A stretch of 22,083 nucleotides of DNA from the NCBI GenBank assembly GCA_959600835.1, contig CAUGNQ010000033.1:1-22083 (forward strand), in the 5' to 3' direction. Below, in pieces: positions 14,806-22,083 of this stretch. Origin of the DNA: an uncultured Collinsella sp. Its GTDB lineage: Bacteria > Actinomycetota > Coriobacteriia > Coriobacteriales > Coriobacteriaceae. Made by a program: the position numbers and the translations under genes. Every line of letters starts with the position of its first letter. The first letter of the stretch is position 1. The notes beneath the pieces were generated by a model. The model made no database searches. It saw nothing but the letters and a program-made list of their open reading frames with translations, and had not been told where the DNA came from.

Positions 14806-16137
14806 TTATAAAGCCTCGAGCGCGTTGGCGATGCGCTTCATGGCGGCATCGGCGGATGCTTGGTCGGGCGCCTCGGCCAGCACGCGGATAACCGACTCGG
14901 TTCCGCTCTTGCGCACGAGCACGCGGCCCTCGCCTGCCAGCGCAGCCTCGGCCTCGGCGATGGCGTTCTGCACGCCCATATTCTCGAGCGCGGCGTCCTT
15001 GTCCGCCACGTGCACGGCCACCTGCGCCTGTGGCAGCAGCTTGCACGGAGCCGTGAGCTGCGAGAGCGTCTCGCGCTCGGCACGAATCACTTCCATCACG
15101 CGCAGCGAGGTCATAATGCCGTCGCCCGTGCGCTCGATATCGCCAAAGATCGTATGGCCCGTCTGCTCGCCGCCCAGGCTGTAGCCGCCCTCGCGCATCT
15201 TGGCATACACGTGACGGTCGCCCACGCCGCTGGTCACGGCACTCAGGCCGGCAAGCTCCAACGACTTGATCAGGCCAAAGTTGCTGGCGATCGTCGGCAC
15301 CACGGTACCGCCCGAGAGACGCCCGTGCTTGTTCAGGTACACACCGCACACGTACAGGATCTGGTCACCGTCGACCACGCGGCCGCGCTCGTCCACGGCC
15401 AGGCAGCGGTCGGCATCGCCATCGTAGGCAAAACCCACATCCAGGCCCTGCTCCACCACGTGGCGCTGCAGACGCTCAATATGCGTAGAGCCGCAGTCGA
15501 CATTGATGTTAAAGCCGTCGGGCGCGGCATTGATCACGCGCACATCGGCGCCCAGTGCGTCGAACACCGGCTTGGCCACCGAGGATGCCGAGCCGTTGGC
15601 GCAGTCGATACCGATCTTGACGCCCTGCAGCGAAAAGTTCGCGCTGGCGATGAGCGAAGCAATGTAGCGGTTGCGACCCTGCATGTAGTCCACCGTGGCG
15701 CCGATGTGGTTGCCCGTTGCCAGCGGCACCTCGCTCTTGCCATCGATATAGTCCTCGATGAGCTCCAGTACGTCCTCGTCCATCTTAAAGCCGTCGCTGT
15801 TGACGAGCTTAATGCCGTTATCGCAAAACGGGTTGTGGCTCGCGCTGATCATGATGCCGCAATCGAAGCAGCCTTCCACAGTCTGATGCGCTACGCCCGG
15901 CGTCGGGATCACATGCAGCATATAGGCGTCCGCACCGCTCGCGACCAGGCCGCTCACCAGCGCCGCCTCAAACATATAACTCGAGCGACGCGTGTCCTTG
16001 CCCACGATCACGCGTGCCTTGCGCTCGCGGTTGGCGCCGTAATACCAGCCCACAAAACGGCCAATCTTATAAGCGTGCTCTACCGTCAGCCCAACGTTGG
16101 CCTCACCGCGAAAGCCGTCGGTGCCAAAGTACTTCAT
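14806..16137 (-). CDS. glmM: Phosphoglucosamine mutase
   Basis: Interconverts glucosamine-6-phosphate and glucosamine-1-phosphate, feeding UDP-GlcNAc for peptidoglycan in the cytosol. The protein has 443 residues, normal length, beginning MKYFGTDGFRG. The phosphorylated serine is Ser100 in ISASHNP, the Mg2+ loop is DGDADR, the sugar-binding motif is GGEQTGH and the C-terminal phosphate-binding loop is RKSGTES. The ATG at 16137 has AAGGAG with about a 5-nt spacer. It lies 83 bp downstream of the DUF4012 gene, separated by a terminator-like hairpin, so co-transcription would require read-through. Confidence 0.96.
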   Translation of the reverse strand: MKYFGTDGFRGEANVGLTVEHAYKIGRFVGWYYGANRERKARVIVGKDTRRSSYMFEAALVSGLVASGADAYMLHVIPTPGVAHQTVEGCFDCGIMISASHNPFCDNGIKLVNSDGFKMDEDVLELIEDYIDGKSEVPLATGNHIGATVDYMQGRNRYIASLIASANFSLQGVKIGIDCANGSASSVAKPVFDALGADVRVINAAPDGFNINVDCGSTHIERLQRHVVEQGLDVGFAYDGDADRCLAVDERGRVVDGDQILYVCGVYLNKHGRLSGGTVVPTIASNFGLIKSLELAGLSAVTSGVGDRHVYAKMREGGYSLGGEQTGHTIFGDIERTGDGIMTSLRVMEVIRAERETLSQLTAPCKLLPQAQVAVHVADKDAALENMGVQNAIAEAEAALAGEGRVLVRKSGTESVIRVLAEAPDQASADAAMKRIANALEAL

Positions 16138-16156
16138 GCGCTCTCCTTACAAAATA

Positions 16157-16183
16157 GGGGCGAACAGATTGCCTGTCCGCCCC
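16157..16183 (-). terminator. Terminator-like hairpin after the DUF4012 gene
   Basis: On the minus strand GGGGCGGACAG (16183-16173) pairs with CTGTTCGCCCC (16167-16157), 11 bp with one G-U, a 5-nt loop and TATTTT after it. It lies between the DUF4012 stop and the glmM ribosome binding site. A/T runs flank both sides, so partial function in both directions is possible. Confidence 0.7.
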
Positions 16184-16220
16184 AAAATGGTACTCGATTA
16201 TCTGCGCTACCAGAAAAACC

Positions 16221-18533
16221 CTACGCCGACGCGCTGTCGCGAGCCGCCTGGCATGTAGGAGTCTGACGCAGCGTAAGCGGCTTGTCCCCCGCCTCGGCCG
16301 ACGTGGTCAGCGTATACGTGATCGTCGTCGTCTCGCCAGCATGCAGGTCAACGGTGCCCGAATAGAAGGGGATTCCATGCCACGTAGCGGCGCCAAGACC
16401 AAACTGTGTGCCCTCAACCGTAAGGTCACTGATGTTGCCGCCCGTCGGGGCAAACAACGAGACATTCAGGCGTTCGTCGTCACGCGCGGCATCGGGTGCG
16501 CTCGCCGCAACGTAGTCGGGCAGCTTGCCTGCCTCCTCCTGCGTCATGATGTTCGTCAGAGTAACGGTGATGCGATACGAGCACGTGCCGTCGCCGTTCT
16601 TGATGCCCTGGCCGATCTGCGTGTCGGCGTTCAGATACCAGTCGAGCTTGGAGAAGCTCAGGTTGTTAAAGTAAACGCCGGCAACAGGATCGGCACTCGG
16701 GTCATCCGGATCGGGCAGCGAAGCGTCAATGCCCGTCTCTTTGATGGCACTCTGCTCATCATCGTTTCTCATCCACGCGATCAGGCGGCCCTCTTCGGCA
16801 CCGCGCTCAACGGCGCTGACAAGCTTCGTAACATCGACATCGCCGATACCGCCAAGGATCTTGTCGAAGGCAGCGCTGGCGACGGATGCAAAGATGCCGT
16901 CAGACTCCTCGACCGGATAGTTCCAGTACACATCGTGCATGAGGACCTTTGCGGCGTTGGTGCCGTCGACAACCGTTCCGTCGGGCAGCGACACGTTACC
17001 GACCAGGCCCAGCAGATACTGCAGGAACACCGGGTCGATACCCACGACGCCGTCAACGTCCTGGCCATATTGAGATTTCCACAGGGCTGCGACACGCTGC
17101 GAGTTGCGGGGCCAATCAGGCGAATAGGTATTGCCCGAGTTGTACAGGTTACTGTGGTTGCCGAACAGCGCCTCATCCTCTTCGTCGACGCTCTCGACTG
17201 CCTCATCCTCGCTGAGCCCAATGCGGGGAACAAACTCGCCAATCGACATCTGGCCGTCGGTGACCGAAATCAGGCCCTGCGAACCGCCAAAGCCGCCGCA
17301 GGCACGAATCTCGACGTTGTTCATGGCGTACACAAGGTAGTTGCGCGTCTGGCCGTTGGCGCCGAGCATCTGCGGAAGGACGGGGGCGACCTTCTCCGCC
17401 GCGTCAACCGCGCCGTTGAGGGTGGCAAAGCCGTCCTTGGCCTTATCGACCAGCTCGGTCACCTGGGAAATATGAGTATCGCCAATGCCCTGGATCTTCT
17501 CGTTGGCGCTCTTGAACACCTTCGAGCTGCTGGAAAGCGAATCGGCGACCGCCTGCAGCGCGGACACGTTAATCATGCCGTCCTGAAACAGCTTGCCGGG
17601 CGTGGCCTGCGAAAGGTTATCGGCCATGGGAACCAGCGCGTTGCTCGAGACATCGGACAGGGCGTCGATCATGGTGCGGGCCGCATTGATGTCGCTGCCA
17701 TACACCGGGATAAACGATGCCGCCGTCCACAGCGGGCTCGAGGTCTCCGCCTTCATGCTGTCGCAGAGCTCATCGATCTTCTTCGCGTCGTCAGGCAGCG
17801 TCGAAAAATCGCCCGACGTGACCTTGTCCTTAAGGCCACCGACGATCTCGACAGCCTCCTTCGCTTCGCTCTTTACGGTCTTTGCCGAGTTAAGCAGCAT
17901 AAAGCCGCTTGCGCCAAGCGCAACGAGAAGCACCGCGACTACAACGGCAATAATGGCGCCGGTGTGACGCTTTTTGCGCTCGCCCTTGCGATGGCGATGA
18001 CGGACCAGACCGTCAGAGGTCGAACTCGGCGAAGCGTCGCCACCGTAGTTCAAGCCAAAATCGTAATAATCTTCCTTGGAACCCGAGCCCGCAAACTCGG
18101 CACCGCCATCATCCAGGCGGGCGAACGTGCCAGTCTCGGAGGCGCCGGTGTAAATCGTGCCAAGGTTACCCGTAAGCCCCGCGCCACCGGCAGAGGGAGT
18201 ATTGTTGGCGGCCTTGTCGGCATTAACGTTGCCGGCGGCATTCGCGGCGTTGGCAGCACCTGCGTTGTTCGCGGGTACCGAAGGAGCCCCGCTCGGCTGC
18301 GACGTGGAGGTTGCACCGCCCGCAAAGACATTCCCTCTTGCACGGCCGGTCTTTTTTGCCTTTTGAGACTGCTCGTACAGAGCGGTAAACATCGCTGTCT
18401 CGCCCGGGGACACGCGCTTACCGGAACCGCCCTGTCCAGCGCCGCCCGGCGTGCCGGCCTTACCAGCCCCGTTCGGACGCGGCGGAACTGCAGGACGGCC
18501 GCTATCGCTGCCCTTAAAGTGATTACCAGCCAT
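16221..18533 (-). CDS. Membrane-anchored DUF4012 domain protein
   Basis: A 770-residue protein of unknown function. Residues 1-190 are low complexity (Gly, Ala, Asn, Pro, Ser) and end in a basic cluster (RHRHRKGERKKRH). One transmembrane helix follows at about 191-214, so the first part should be cytosolic and the remaining 550 residues extracellular. The DUF4012 domain is recognised from NYLVYAMNNVEIRACGGFGG and the following SQGLISVTDGQM segment. The start at 18533 has GAGG with an 8-nt spacer; an in-frame ATG at 18560 lacks one. DUF4012 proteins are common in actinobacterial envelope contexts, but I know of no assigned reaction. The CCATAA-N10-TTATGG inverted repeat at 18570-18591 lies just upstream. 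Confidence 0.8.
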   Translation of the reverse strand: MAGNHFKGSDSGRPAVPPRPNGAGKAGTPGGAGQGGSGKRVSPGETAMFTALYEQSQKAKKTGRARGNVFAGGATSTSQPSGAPSVPANNAGAANAANAAGNVNADKAANNTPSAGGAGLTGNLGTIYTGASETGTFARLDDGGAEFAGSGSKEDYYDFGLNYGGDASPSSTSDGLVRHRHRKGERKKRHTGAIIAVVVAVLLVALGASGFMLLNSAKTVKSEAKEAVEIVGGLKDKVTSGDFSTLPDDAKKIDELCDSMKAETSSPLWTAASFIPVYGSDINAARTMIDALSDVSSNALVPMADNLSQATPGKLFQDGMINVSALQAVADSLSSSSKVFKSANEKIQGIGDTHISQVTELVDKAKDGFATLNGAVDAAEKVAPVLPQMLGANGQTRNYLVYAMNNVEIRACGGFGGSQGLISVTDGQMSIGEFVPRIGLSEDEAVESVDEEDEALFGNHSNLYNSGNTYSPDWPRNSQRVAALWKSQYGQDVDGVVGIDPVFLQYLLGLVGNVSLPDGTVVDGTNAAKVLMHDVYWNYPVEESDGIFASVASAAFDKILGGIGDVDVTKLVSAVERGAEEGRLIAWMRNDDEQSAIKETGIDASLPDPDDPSADPVAGVYFNNLSFSKLDWYLNADTQIGQGIKNGDGTCSYRITVTLTNIMTQEEAGKLPDYVAASAPDAARDDERLNVSLFAPTGGNISDLTVEGTQFGLGAATWHGIPFYSGTVDLHAGETTTITYTLTTSAEAGDKPLTLRQTPTCQAARDSASA

Positions 18534-18682
18534 AAAGAAATCCTCGCAATTGAGTCGCAATGAAAAAGTCCATAACGTTACTAGTTTATGGCATTTTGAG
18601 CATCGACAGCTAAACTCCAGACACGGACATCAATTGGCGAAAATGCGGCACAACACCTTTTCCGTCTTGGCAGCGGCGCCAG

Positions 18683-19705
18683 CTACACCGTGAGGAACAT
18701 CATCACGATGATCATGGCAAAGCCGATAAGGTCGGTCGGCAAAAACACCGTGCCCAGCATAACGGCGCTGGTGATGGTCGCCGAGACGGGCTCCACGGTT
18801 CCGATGAGACTCGCACGCACCGAGCCGATGTCCTTAACGCCCTGCATATAAAGCATGTAAGCAAAAAACGAGCCGATAACCACGAACACCGCGAGCGCCT
18901 CGATGCCGGCAGCGTCGAGCGCCGGCATATGCGCCCAGGGCTGCACGAAGACACACGAGACCACGCCCGCCGTGAGCATTGCCGAGCCCGTGACGATAGG
19001 GCTGCCGTATTCGGGCAGGATCTTGGCGGGAATCACCGCCATACACGCGGCGCTGACCGCACACATAAGACCTGCTGCCAGGCCAAGCGGCGAGATATTC
19101 AGGCTGGTGGGGTCGCCGCCGGTGGCGATTAAAAAGGTTCCACCCAGAGCCAGGCCAATGCCGATAACTTCGCGAGTACGCGGCATGCGGCGATCGGTCA
19201 CGCAGGCGTAGCCCATGATGATAACGAGCTGCAGGCACTGGAGTACCGTCGCGGTTCCGGCATTAGTCAGGCGCACGGCCGAAAGATAGCAAAACTGGTT
19301 GAACAGCAGGCCAAAGGCGGTGAAGAGCAGCAGCTGCTTGCGATCGGCGGGTGTGGTCCAGAGCTTAATCAGGCGCTCGCGGTCGCGCGTAACAACCACG
19401 GCCATAAAGAGTAGACCGGCGAGAATCTGACGCACGCTCATAAGCCACAAGGTATCGACGTGGTAGGTATCGAACAGAAAGCTCGCGCTGGTGCCCGAGA
19501 AGCCCCAAAACGAACCGCCCACCAGCGTAGCCAAGACGCCCGTGATCATCTTGCGCGTCGAAGCGCTGTTCAGGCGCTCGCGCCAGGCGCGGCGGGTGCT
19601 ACGGCTGAACTCGTCGGTGCCCTCGGGCACATCAATGTTCGATATATCGGTCATCGGCACCGAAGCCCCTGCGCCTTCGACCTGCTCGACACACTCTTTG
19701 CTCAT
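18683..19705 (-). CDS. EamA/DMT superfamily transporter
   Basis: A 340-residue permease of the drug/metabolite transporter superfamily with about ten membrane helices in two EamA repeats, preceded by about 50 soluble residues. The first helix, VLATLVGGSFWGFSGTSASF, is typical of EamA exporters. The substrate (amino acid, metabolite or drug) cannot be told from sequence. The ATG at 19705 has GGGGGTG upstream; an internal ATG at codon 18 is a weaker alternative. The gene is followed by 149 bp before the DUF4012 gene on the same strand, with no strong terminator, so a shared transcript is possible. Confidence 0.88.
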   Translation of the reverse strand: MSKECVEQVEGAGASVPMTDISNIDVPEGTDEFSRSTRRAWRERLNSASTRKMITGVLATLVGGSFWGFSGTSASFLFDTYHVDTLWLMSVRQILAGLLFMAVVVTRDRERLIKLWTTPADRKQLLLFTAFGLLFNQFCYLSAVRLTNAGTATVLQCLQLVIIMGYACVTDRRMPRTREVIGIGLALGGTFLIATGGDPTSLNISPLGLAAGLMCAVSAACMAVIPAKILPEYGSPIVTGSAMLTAGVVSCVFVQPWAHMPALDAAGIEALAVFVVIGSFFAYMLYMQGVKDIGSVRASLIGTVEPVSATITSAVMLGTVFLPTDLIGFAMIIVMMFLTV

Positions 19706-19936
19706 TCCACACCCCCGAAACAGCCTGGAAACAATTCGGCTTACCTTACCACGGCGAAGTCACCAGCTGGAGGCTTGTCCGCTTATCGGTAGGACAATTC
19801 CGCAGGTGTCTTTCCATAGCTCGATACCGCAATGGCCTTGCATTATGCGACAGCCAAATCGCGGCAGCAGGCTCTTTTAAAATGGATATGACGAAGCCCC
19901 CGAATTCCACAATGTAAGCGATTTTTAAAAATGTTC
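19706..19936. other. Intergenic region upstream of the EamA gene
   Basis: No convincing gene lies here; a 65-codon minus frame (19746-19943) has no supporting features. The region has an inverted repeat TTGTCC-N11-GGACAA at 19775-19797, 70-92 bp upstream of the EamA start, which could be an operator or a small leader hairpin. Confidence 0.4.
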
Positions 19937-19965
19937 TTGCCACCGAGTTCAGGCTCCGTTATATT
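19937..19965 (+). promoter_or_regulatory. tRNA-Val promoter
   Basis: -35 TTGCCA (19937-19942), a 17-bp spacer and -10 TATATT (19960-19965) end 29 bp before the mature tRNA. This is close to the vegetative consensus and in the expected place. Confidence 0.75.
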
Positions 19966-19994
19966 ATCCCTTGCGCGCTTGCGTACCCTTGATC

Positions 19995-20069
19995 GGGCGT
20001 TTAGCTCAGGGGGAGAGCGCTTCCCTGACACGGAAGAGGTCAGAAGTTCAAATCTTCTAACGCCCACCA
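19995..20069 (+). tRNA. tRNA-Val (anticodon GAC)
   Basis: Complete cloverleaf of 75 nt with an encoded CCA end. The acceptor GGGCGTT (19995-20001) pairs with AACGCCC (20059-20065). D-arm GCTC/GAGC and anticodon arm CTTCC/GGAAG enclose the loop CTGACAC with GAC at 20027-20029. T-arm AGAAG/CTTCT encloses TTCAAAT. It reads GUC/GUU valine codons. Confidence 0.97.
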
Positions 20070-20077
20070 AATGTTCG

Positions 20078-20114
20078 CAGCTCAGAGGCTATGCCCTCTG
20101 GGCTGTTTTGTTTT
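20078..20114 (+). terminator. tRNA-Val terminator
   Basis: CAGCTCAGAGG (20078-20088) pairs with CCTCTGGGCTG (20095-20105), 11 bp with one G-U, and is followed by TTTTGTTTT. It begins 9 nt after the CCA end, so the tRNA is a single-gene transcript. From here to 20295 I see no further gene. Confidence 0.92.
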
Positions 20115-20295
20115 ATGTCGCCAAATCCGCTGGCAGCTCCAACCGCCCAACTGGCCAAAAGCCGACCATCTACTTGCCGATCTATCCATCGGTATAACCA
20201 ATCAGTCCGCACCGCAACTTCTCAGTAAAACGCCGCGATGTCTGCGCCCTGCGGTATCCTTGAGCCACTTGCACCTGCAGCACCAAGGAGCCGCC

Positions 20296-20982
20296 ATGCG
20301 CACCGAGCTCGATGTCCCCTTTTCGCACAAAGAAGAAGCCAAGGCGCTGGGCGCCAAATGGGACCGGACCAAGAAGATCTGGTATGTACCCAGCGGCGTC
20401 AACCCCGAGCCCTTTGCCGAGTGGCTGCCCGGTGTTGACCGATCCGACCCCTCAGTGCCGTATATATATCTAGTACTGGGCAAGCGCGAGTGCTGGAAGT
20501 GTCACAAAGAGACCTCGGTCGCGGCCTTCGGCATTCCCTATCGAACCGATAACGACGAGAGCATCACCATCGCGCACGCGCCCAACGAAGCCGGGCACAT
20601 TGCCATCGACACGGCCAACGCCAACGCACTCGCCATCGTGCCCGCTCTTGGCTGCGTGCCGGGCGAGATCCGCGACTACCTTCATAAGCGCTGCGGCTAC
20701 AAGCCCGTAGGCGCGCGAGCCTCCAAAGCCCCGTCGCTCGGCAACACGTGCACCAGTTGCGACGCGCTGCAAGGCAGCCGCTATCTGTTCGAGGAGCCCT
20801 CGTCCCCGTTTGCCCTCACTGCTATCAACAAGCTGCCGGCACTGGAGTTTGTGCGCGTCGAAGTTGCCGGCGTCTTTGGCGTCCCGACCACGCGCACCGA
20901 CTTTGACCAGGCGCTCTTTACCTGGGCACGCGACCATCACGCCGAGTTCCACAAGCAACTCGGTGAGGGGATTTATTTGTAG
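20296..20982 (+). CDS. DUF5710 domain protein with two CxxC pairs
   Basis: A 228-residue protein of unknown function. Residues 1-45 match the DUF5710 pattern (LDVPFSHKEEAKALGAKWD, then KKIWYVPSG), a small module found alone or attached to DNA-processing and plasmid proteins. CWKC at 66-69 and CTSC at 152-155 look like the two halves of a zinc ribbon separated by about 80 residues. The ATG at 20296 has a perfect AAGGAG with a 5-nt spacer. The frame is open further 5', but that part lies over the tRNA terminator. It stands alone downstream of the tRNA. DNA or RNA binding is only a guess from the motifs. Confidence 0.8.
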   Translation: MRTELDVPFSHKEEAKALGAKWDRTKKIWYVPSGVNPEPFAEWLPGVDRSDPSVPYIYLVLGKRECWKCHKETSVAAFGIPYRTDNDESITIAHAPNEAGHIAIDTANANALAIVPALGCVPGEIRDYLHKRCGYKPVGARASKAPSLGNTCTSCDALQGSRYLFEEPSSPFALTAINKLPALEFVRVEVAGVFGVPTTRTDFDQALFTWARDHHAEFHKQLGEGIYL

Positions 20983-21019
20983 AGGCAAAAGACACTCACA
21001 GCCAACTCCTCCGCATCAC

Positions 21020-21304
21020 CTATCCCTCGTCGCCGGCGTCGTACACGATATCGAGGCCACAAACAGGGCATTTCTCCGGATACACCGGCATATGAACGCC
21101 CGTACGTTTCCTCACTTCGTCGCTGAACCTGTCACGTGCATCGATGAACCGAATGTCGAGACACGGTATTTGCGAGCCGCAGCAAGGGCAGGCGACGACA
21201 AACGACCCGCAATCAACTTCTACGCCCGGAAACATATTGTTGTCGATAAGGGCACACGGCAGTTTTCCGTACTTCCCCATCGCAATATCGCCTCGCCAGC
21301 TCAT
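21020..21304 (-). CDS. Small double-CxxC (putative zinc-ribbon) protein
   Basis: A 94-residue acidic protein of unknown function with two cysteine knuckles, CPCCG (39-43) and CPVCG (79-83), which would form one zinc ribbon. The ATG at 21304 is preceded by AGAAGGGG at about 5-nt spacing; a second ATG eight codons later has only GAGG at 10 nt. It lies on the same strand as, and 121 bp downstream of, the HNH endonuclease gene, with no terminator seen between, so the two may be co-transcribed. The frame on the opposite strand has no family resemblance. Confidence 0.6.
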   Translation of the reverse strand: MSWRGDIAMGKYGKLPCALIDNNMFPGVEVDCGSFVVACPCCGSQIPCLDIRFIDARDRFSDEVRKRTGVHMPVYPEKCPVCGLDIVYDAGDEG

Positions 21305-21425
21305 ACATGCCCCTTCTCGCTATACAAATCAGGAAGAGCATGCACCGGCGGGCGGGCGCGAGATTGCATCGCCACGCGATCCGATCAAACAACACGATCG
21401 TCAAAGAATGCCAAAGCCAAATACG

Positions 21426-22083
21426 CTAATACGGCAGAAGCCCCGCCTTTTCACGCTTCTTTTCCGAGCGATCGAACTCAATGCGATGGGCCTCAAGAAA
21501 CACCGTATCGGGTCGCCACTGACGCTCATTCGGCTGCCTTAGCGTCGCACCCGCAAAGGAAGCGTAGTCGGTCTTATCCAGCAGGTACGATCCGCACAGC
21601 CGATATTCGCCGCAAACAGGCTCAAACGAAATCAGGTGAGCATCAAATAGGGAATGAAGATCGCGCCGAAGCAGAATGCCGTTGCTGGCAACCTGCGATT
21701 TGGGTCCCGAGTAATTCTCGATATGTGCAGCCTCCAGAGCTTCGCTGACGCCGCAGTCCGACACCGCGCAACGGCCATCATAGGCGGCAACGAGCTGTTT
21801 GCGGAACCATTGCTGCCCCAATCGCTCGCGCCTTAACGCATAGCGGACCTTTTCGTCGTCGGTCGTACCCTGTCCGGTAAACTCAATATCGACGGGCATG
21901 TGCTTCAGATAACTCATGTCGGGTGCAAAACGAGGGTCCGGTCCGCCTTTATGAACAGGACCGTGCAGAACAAACCATCCGTTTTCGGGCTCGAACCGCT
22001 CAACAAACGCAAGGCCGAGCACCTTGTAGGGTGGCGCGCGCAGACGTGGTGTAAGAGCGTCCCGAGGTCCGTCGCTGCAAGTC
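21426..22083 (-). CDS. HNH endonuclease, 3' part (gene continues beyond the window)
   Basis: The frame stays open to the right edge, so the N-terminus lies outside; the visible part has 218 codons. The C-terminal region carries an HNH nuclease domain of the HNH_2 type. Counting from the internal GTG at 22022, the three metal/catalytic positions are His100 in EAAHIENY, Asn114 in SNGILLR and His123 in RDLHSLFD. YDGRCAVSDCG precedes them. Such domains often form the nuclease half of modification-dependent restriction or other defence proteins, but the partner domain is not visible. The upstream segment (RLRAPPYKVLG, ERFEPENGWFVLHG) is a separate domain I do not recognise. Confidence 0.8.
   Translation of the reverse strand, partial: TCSDGPRDALTPRLRAPPYKVLGLAFVERFEPENGWFVLHGPVHKGGPDPRFAPDMSYLKHMPVDIEFTGQGTTDDEKVRYALRRERLGQQWFRKQLVAAYDGRCAVSDCGVSEALEAAHIENYSGPKSQVASNGILLRRDLHSLFDAHLISFEPVCGEYRLCGSYLLDKTDYASFAGATLRQPNERQWRPDTVFLEAHRIEFDRSEKKREKAGLLPY

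Noticed and set aside
20071..20295. An upstream extension of the DUF5710 gene to an ATG at 20071
   Set aside because: It would be translated through the tRNA terminator, and the extra residues are not DUF5710-like. The ATG at 20296 has a perfect AAGGAG.
20810..21748. A 312-codon plus-strand frame across the right end
   Set aside because: It overlaps the DUF5710 gene in another frame and runs antisense to the two better-supported minus-strand genes. Its composition is not protein-like.
19995..22083. A tRNA-integrated mobile island with attL/attR
   Set aside because: No integrase and no second copy of the tRNA 3' end is present in the window, so integration at tRNA-Val is not supported here.
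1..22083. CRISPR arrays, insertion sequences, prophage genes
   Set aside because: I saw no regularly spaced direct repeats, transposase motifs or phage structural genes on either strand.

Overview
The window reads as chromosomal DNA of a high-GC Gram-positive gut actinobacterium of the class Coriobacteriia, most likely a Collinsella species. This is inferred from the strong G/C bias at third codon positions, AAGGAG-type ribosome binding sites, the protein sequences and the gene mix. No rRNA or other taxonomic marker is present, so the genus is an inference. Most of the window is housekeeping sequence. The accessory flavour is confined to roughly the last 2 kb.

Layout, left to right. Positions 1-238 hold a 91-bp imperfect palindrome. 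A SERCA-like Ca2+ P-type ATPase (minus, 239-2920) follows, with a leader that can hide its Shine-Dalgarno sequence in a hairpin. A divergent 442-bp AT-rich region then carries the pyruvate kinase promoter, and pyk (plus, 3363-4823) ends at a very strong terminator. A possible gene remnant (4904-5029) meets a zinc-dependent phospholipase C family gene (minus, 5026-5874). Next is a three-gene ECF metal-uptake operon on the minus strand, in transcription order cbiM/nikMN (8671-7586), cbiQ (7614-6772) and cbiO (6725-5955). Just upstream of it is a perfect inverted repeat GTGTTAC-N14-GTAACAC, which has the geometry of a NikR operator and points to nickel rather than cobalt. The -35 element of this promoter lies inside the terminator hairpin of the preceding pheST operon.

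pheS-pheT (minus, 12511-8918) is controlled by a complete T-box leader whose specifier codon reads UUC (Phe). Divergent from it is an M32 metallocarboxypeptidase gene (plus, 13017-14600) with a Lys/Ala-rich N-terminal tail. It converges on glmM (minus, 16137-14806), and the intergenic space contains a 99-bp near-perfect palindrome plus a separate 11-bp hairpin. Upstream of glmM are a large membrane-anchored DUF4012 protein (18533-16221) and an EamA/DMT transporter (19705-18683), both minus.

The right end has tRNA-Val(GAC) with its own promoter and terminator. After it come a DUF5710 protein with two widely spaced CxxC pairs (plus), a small double-CxxC putative zinc-ribbon protein (minus) and the 3' part of an HNH endonuclease gene (minus) that runs off the window edge. 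These three form the only accessory-looking stretch.

No CRISPR array, insertion sequence, prophage module or obvious new multi-gene system is visible. The most informative observations are regulatory: the NikR-like operator with its overlapping terminator and promoter, the SD-sequestering ATPase leader, and the two large intergenic palindromes.
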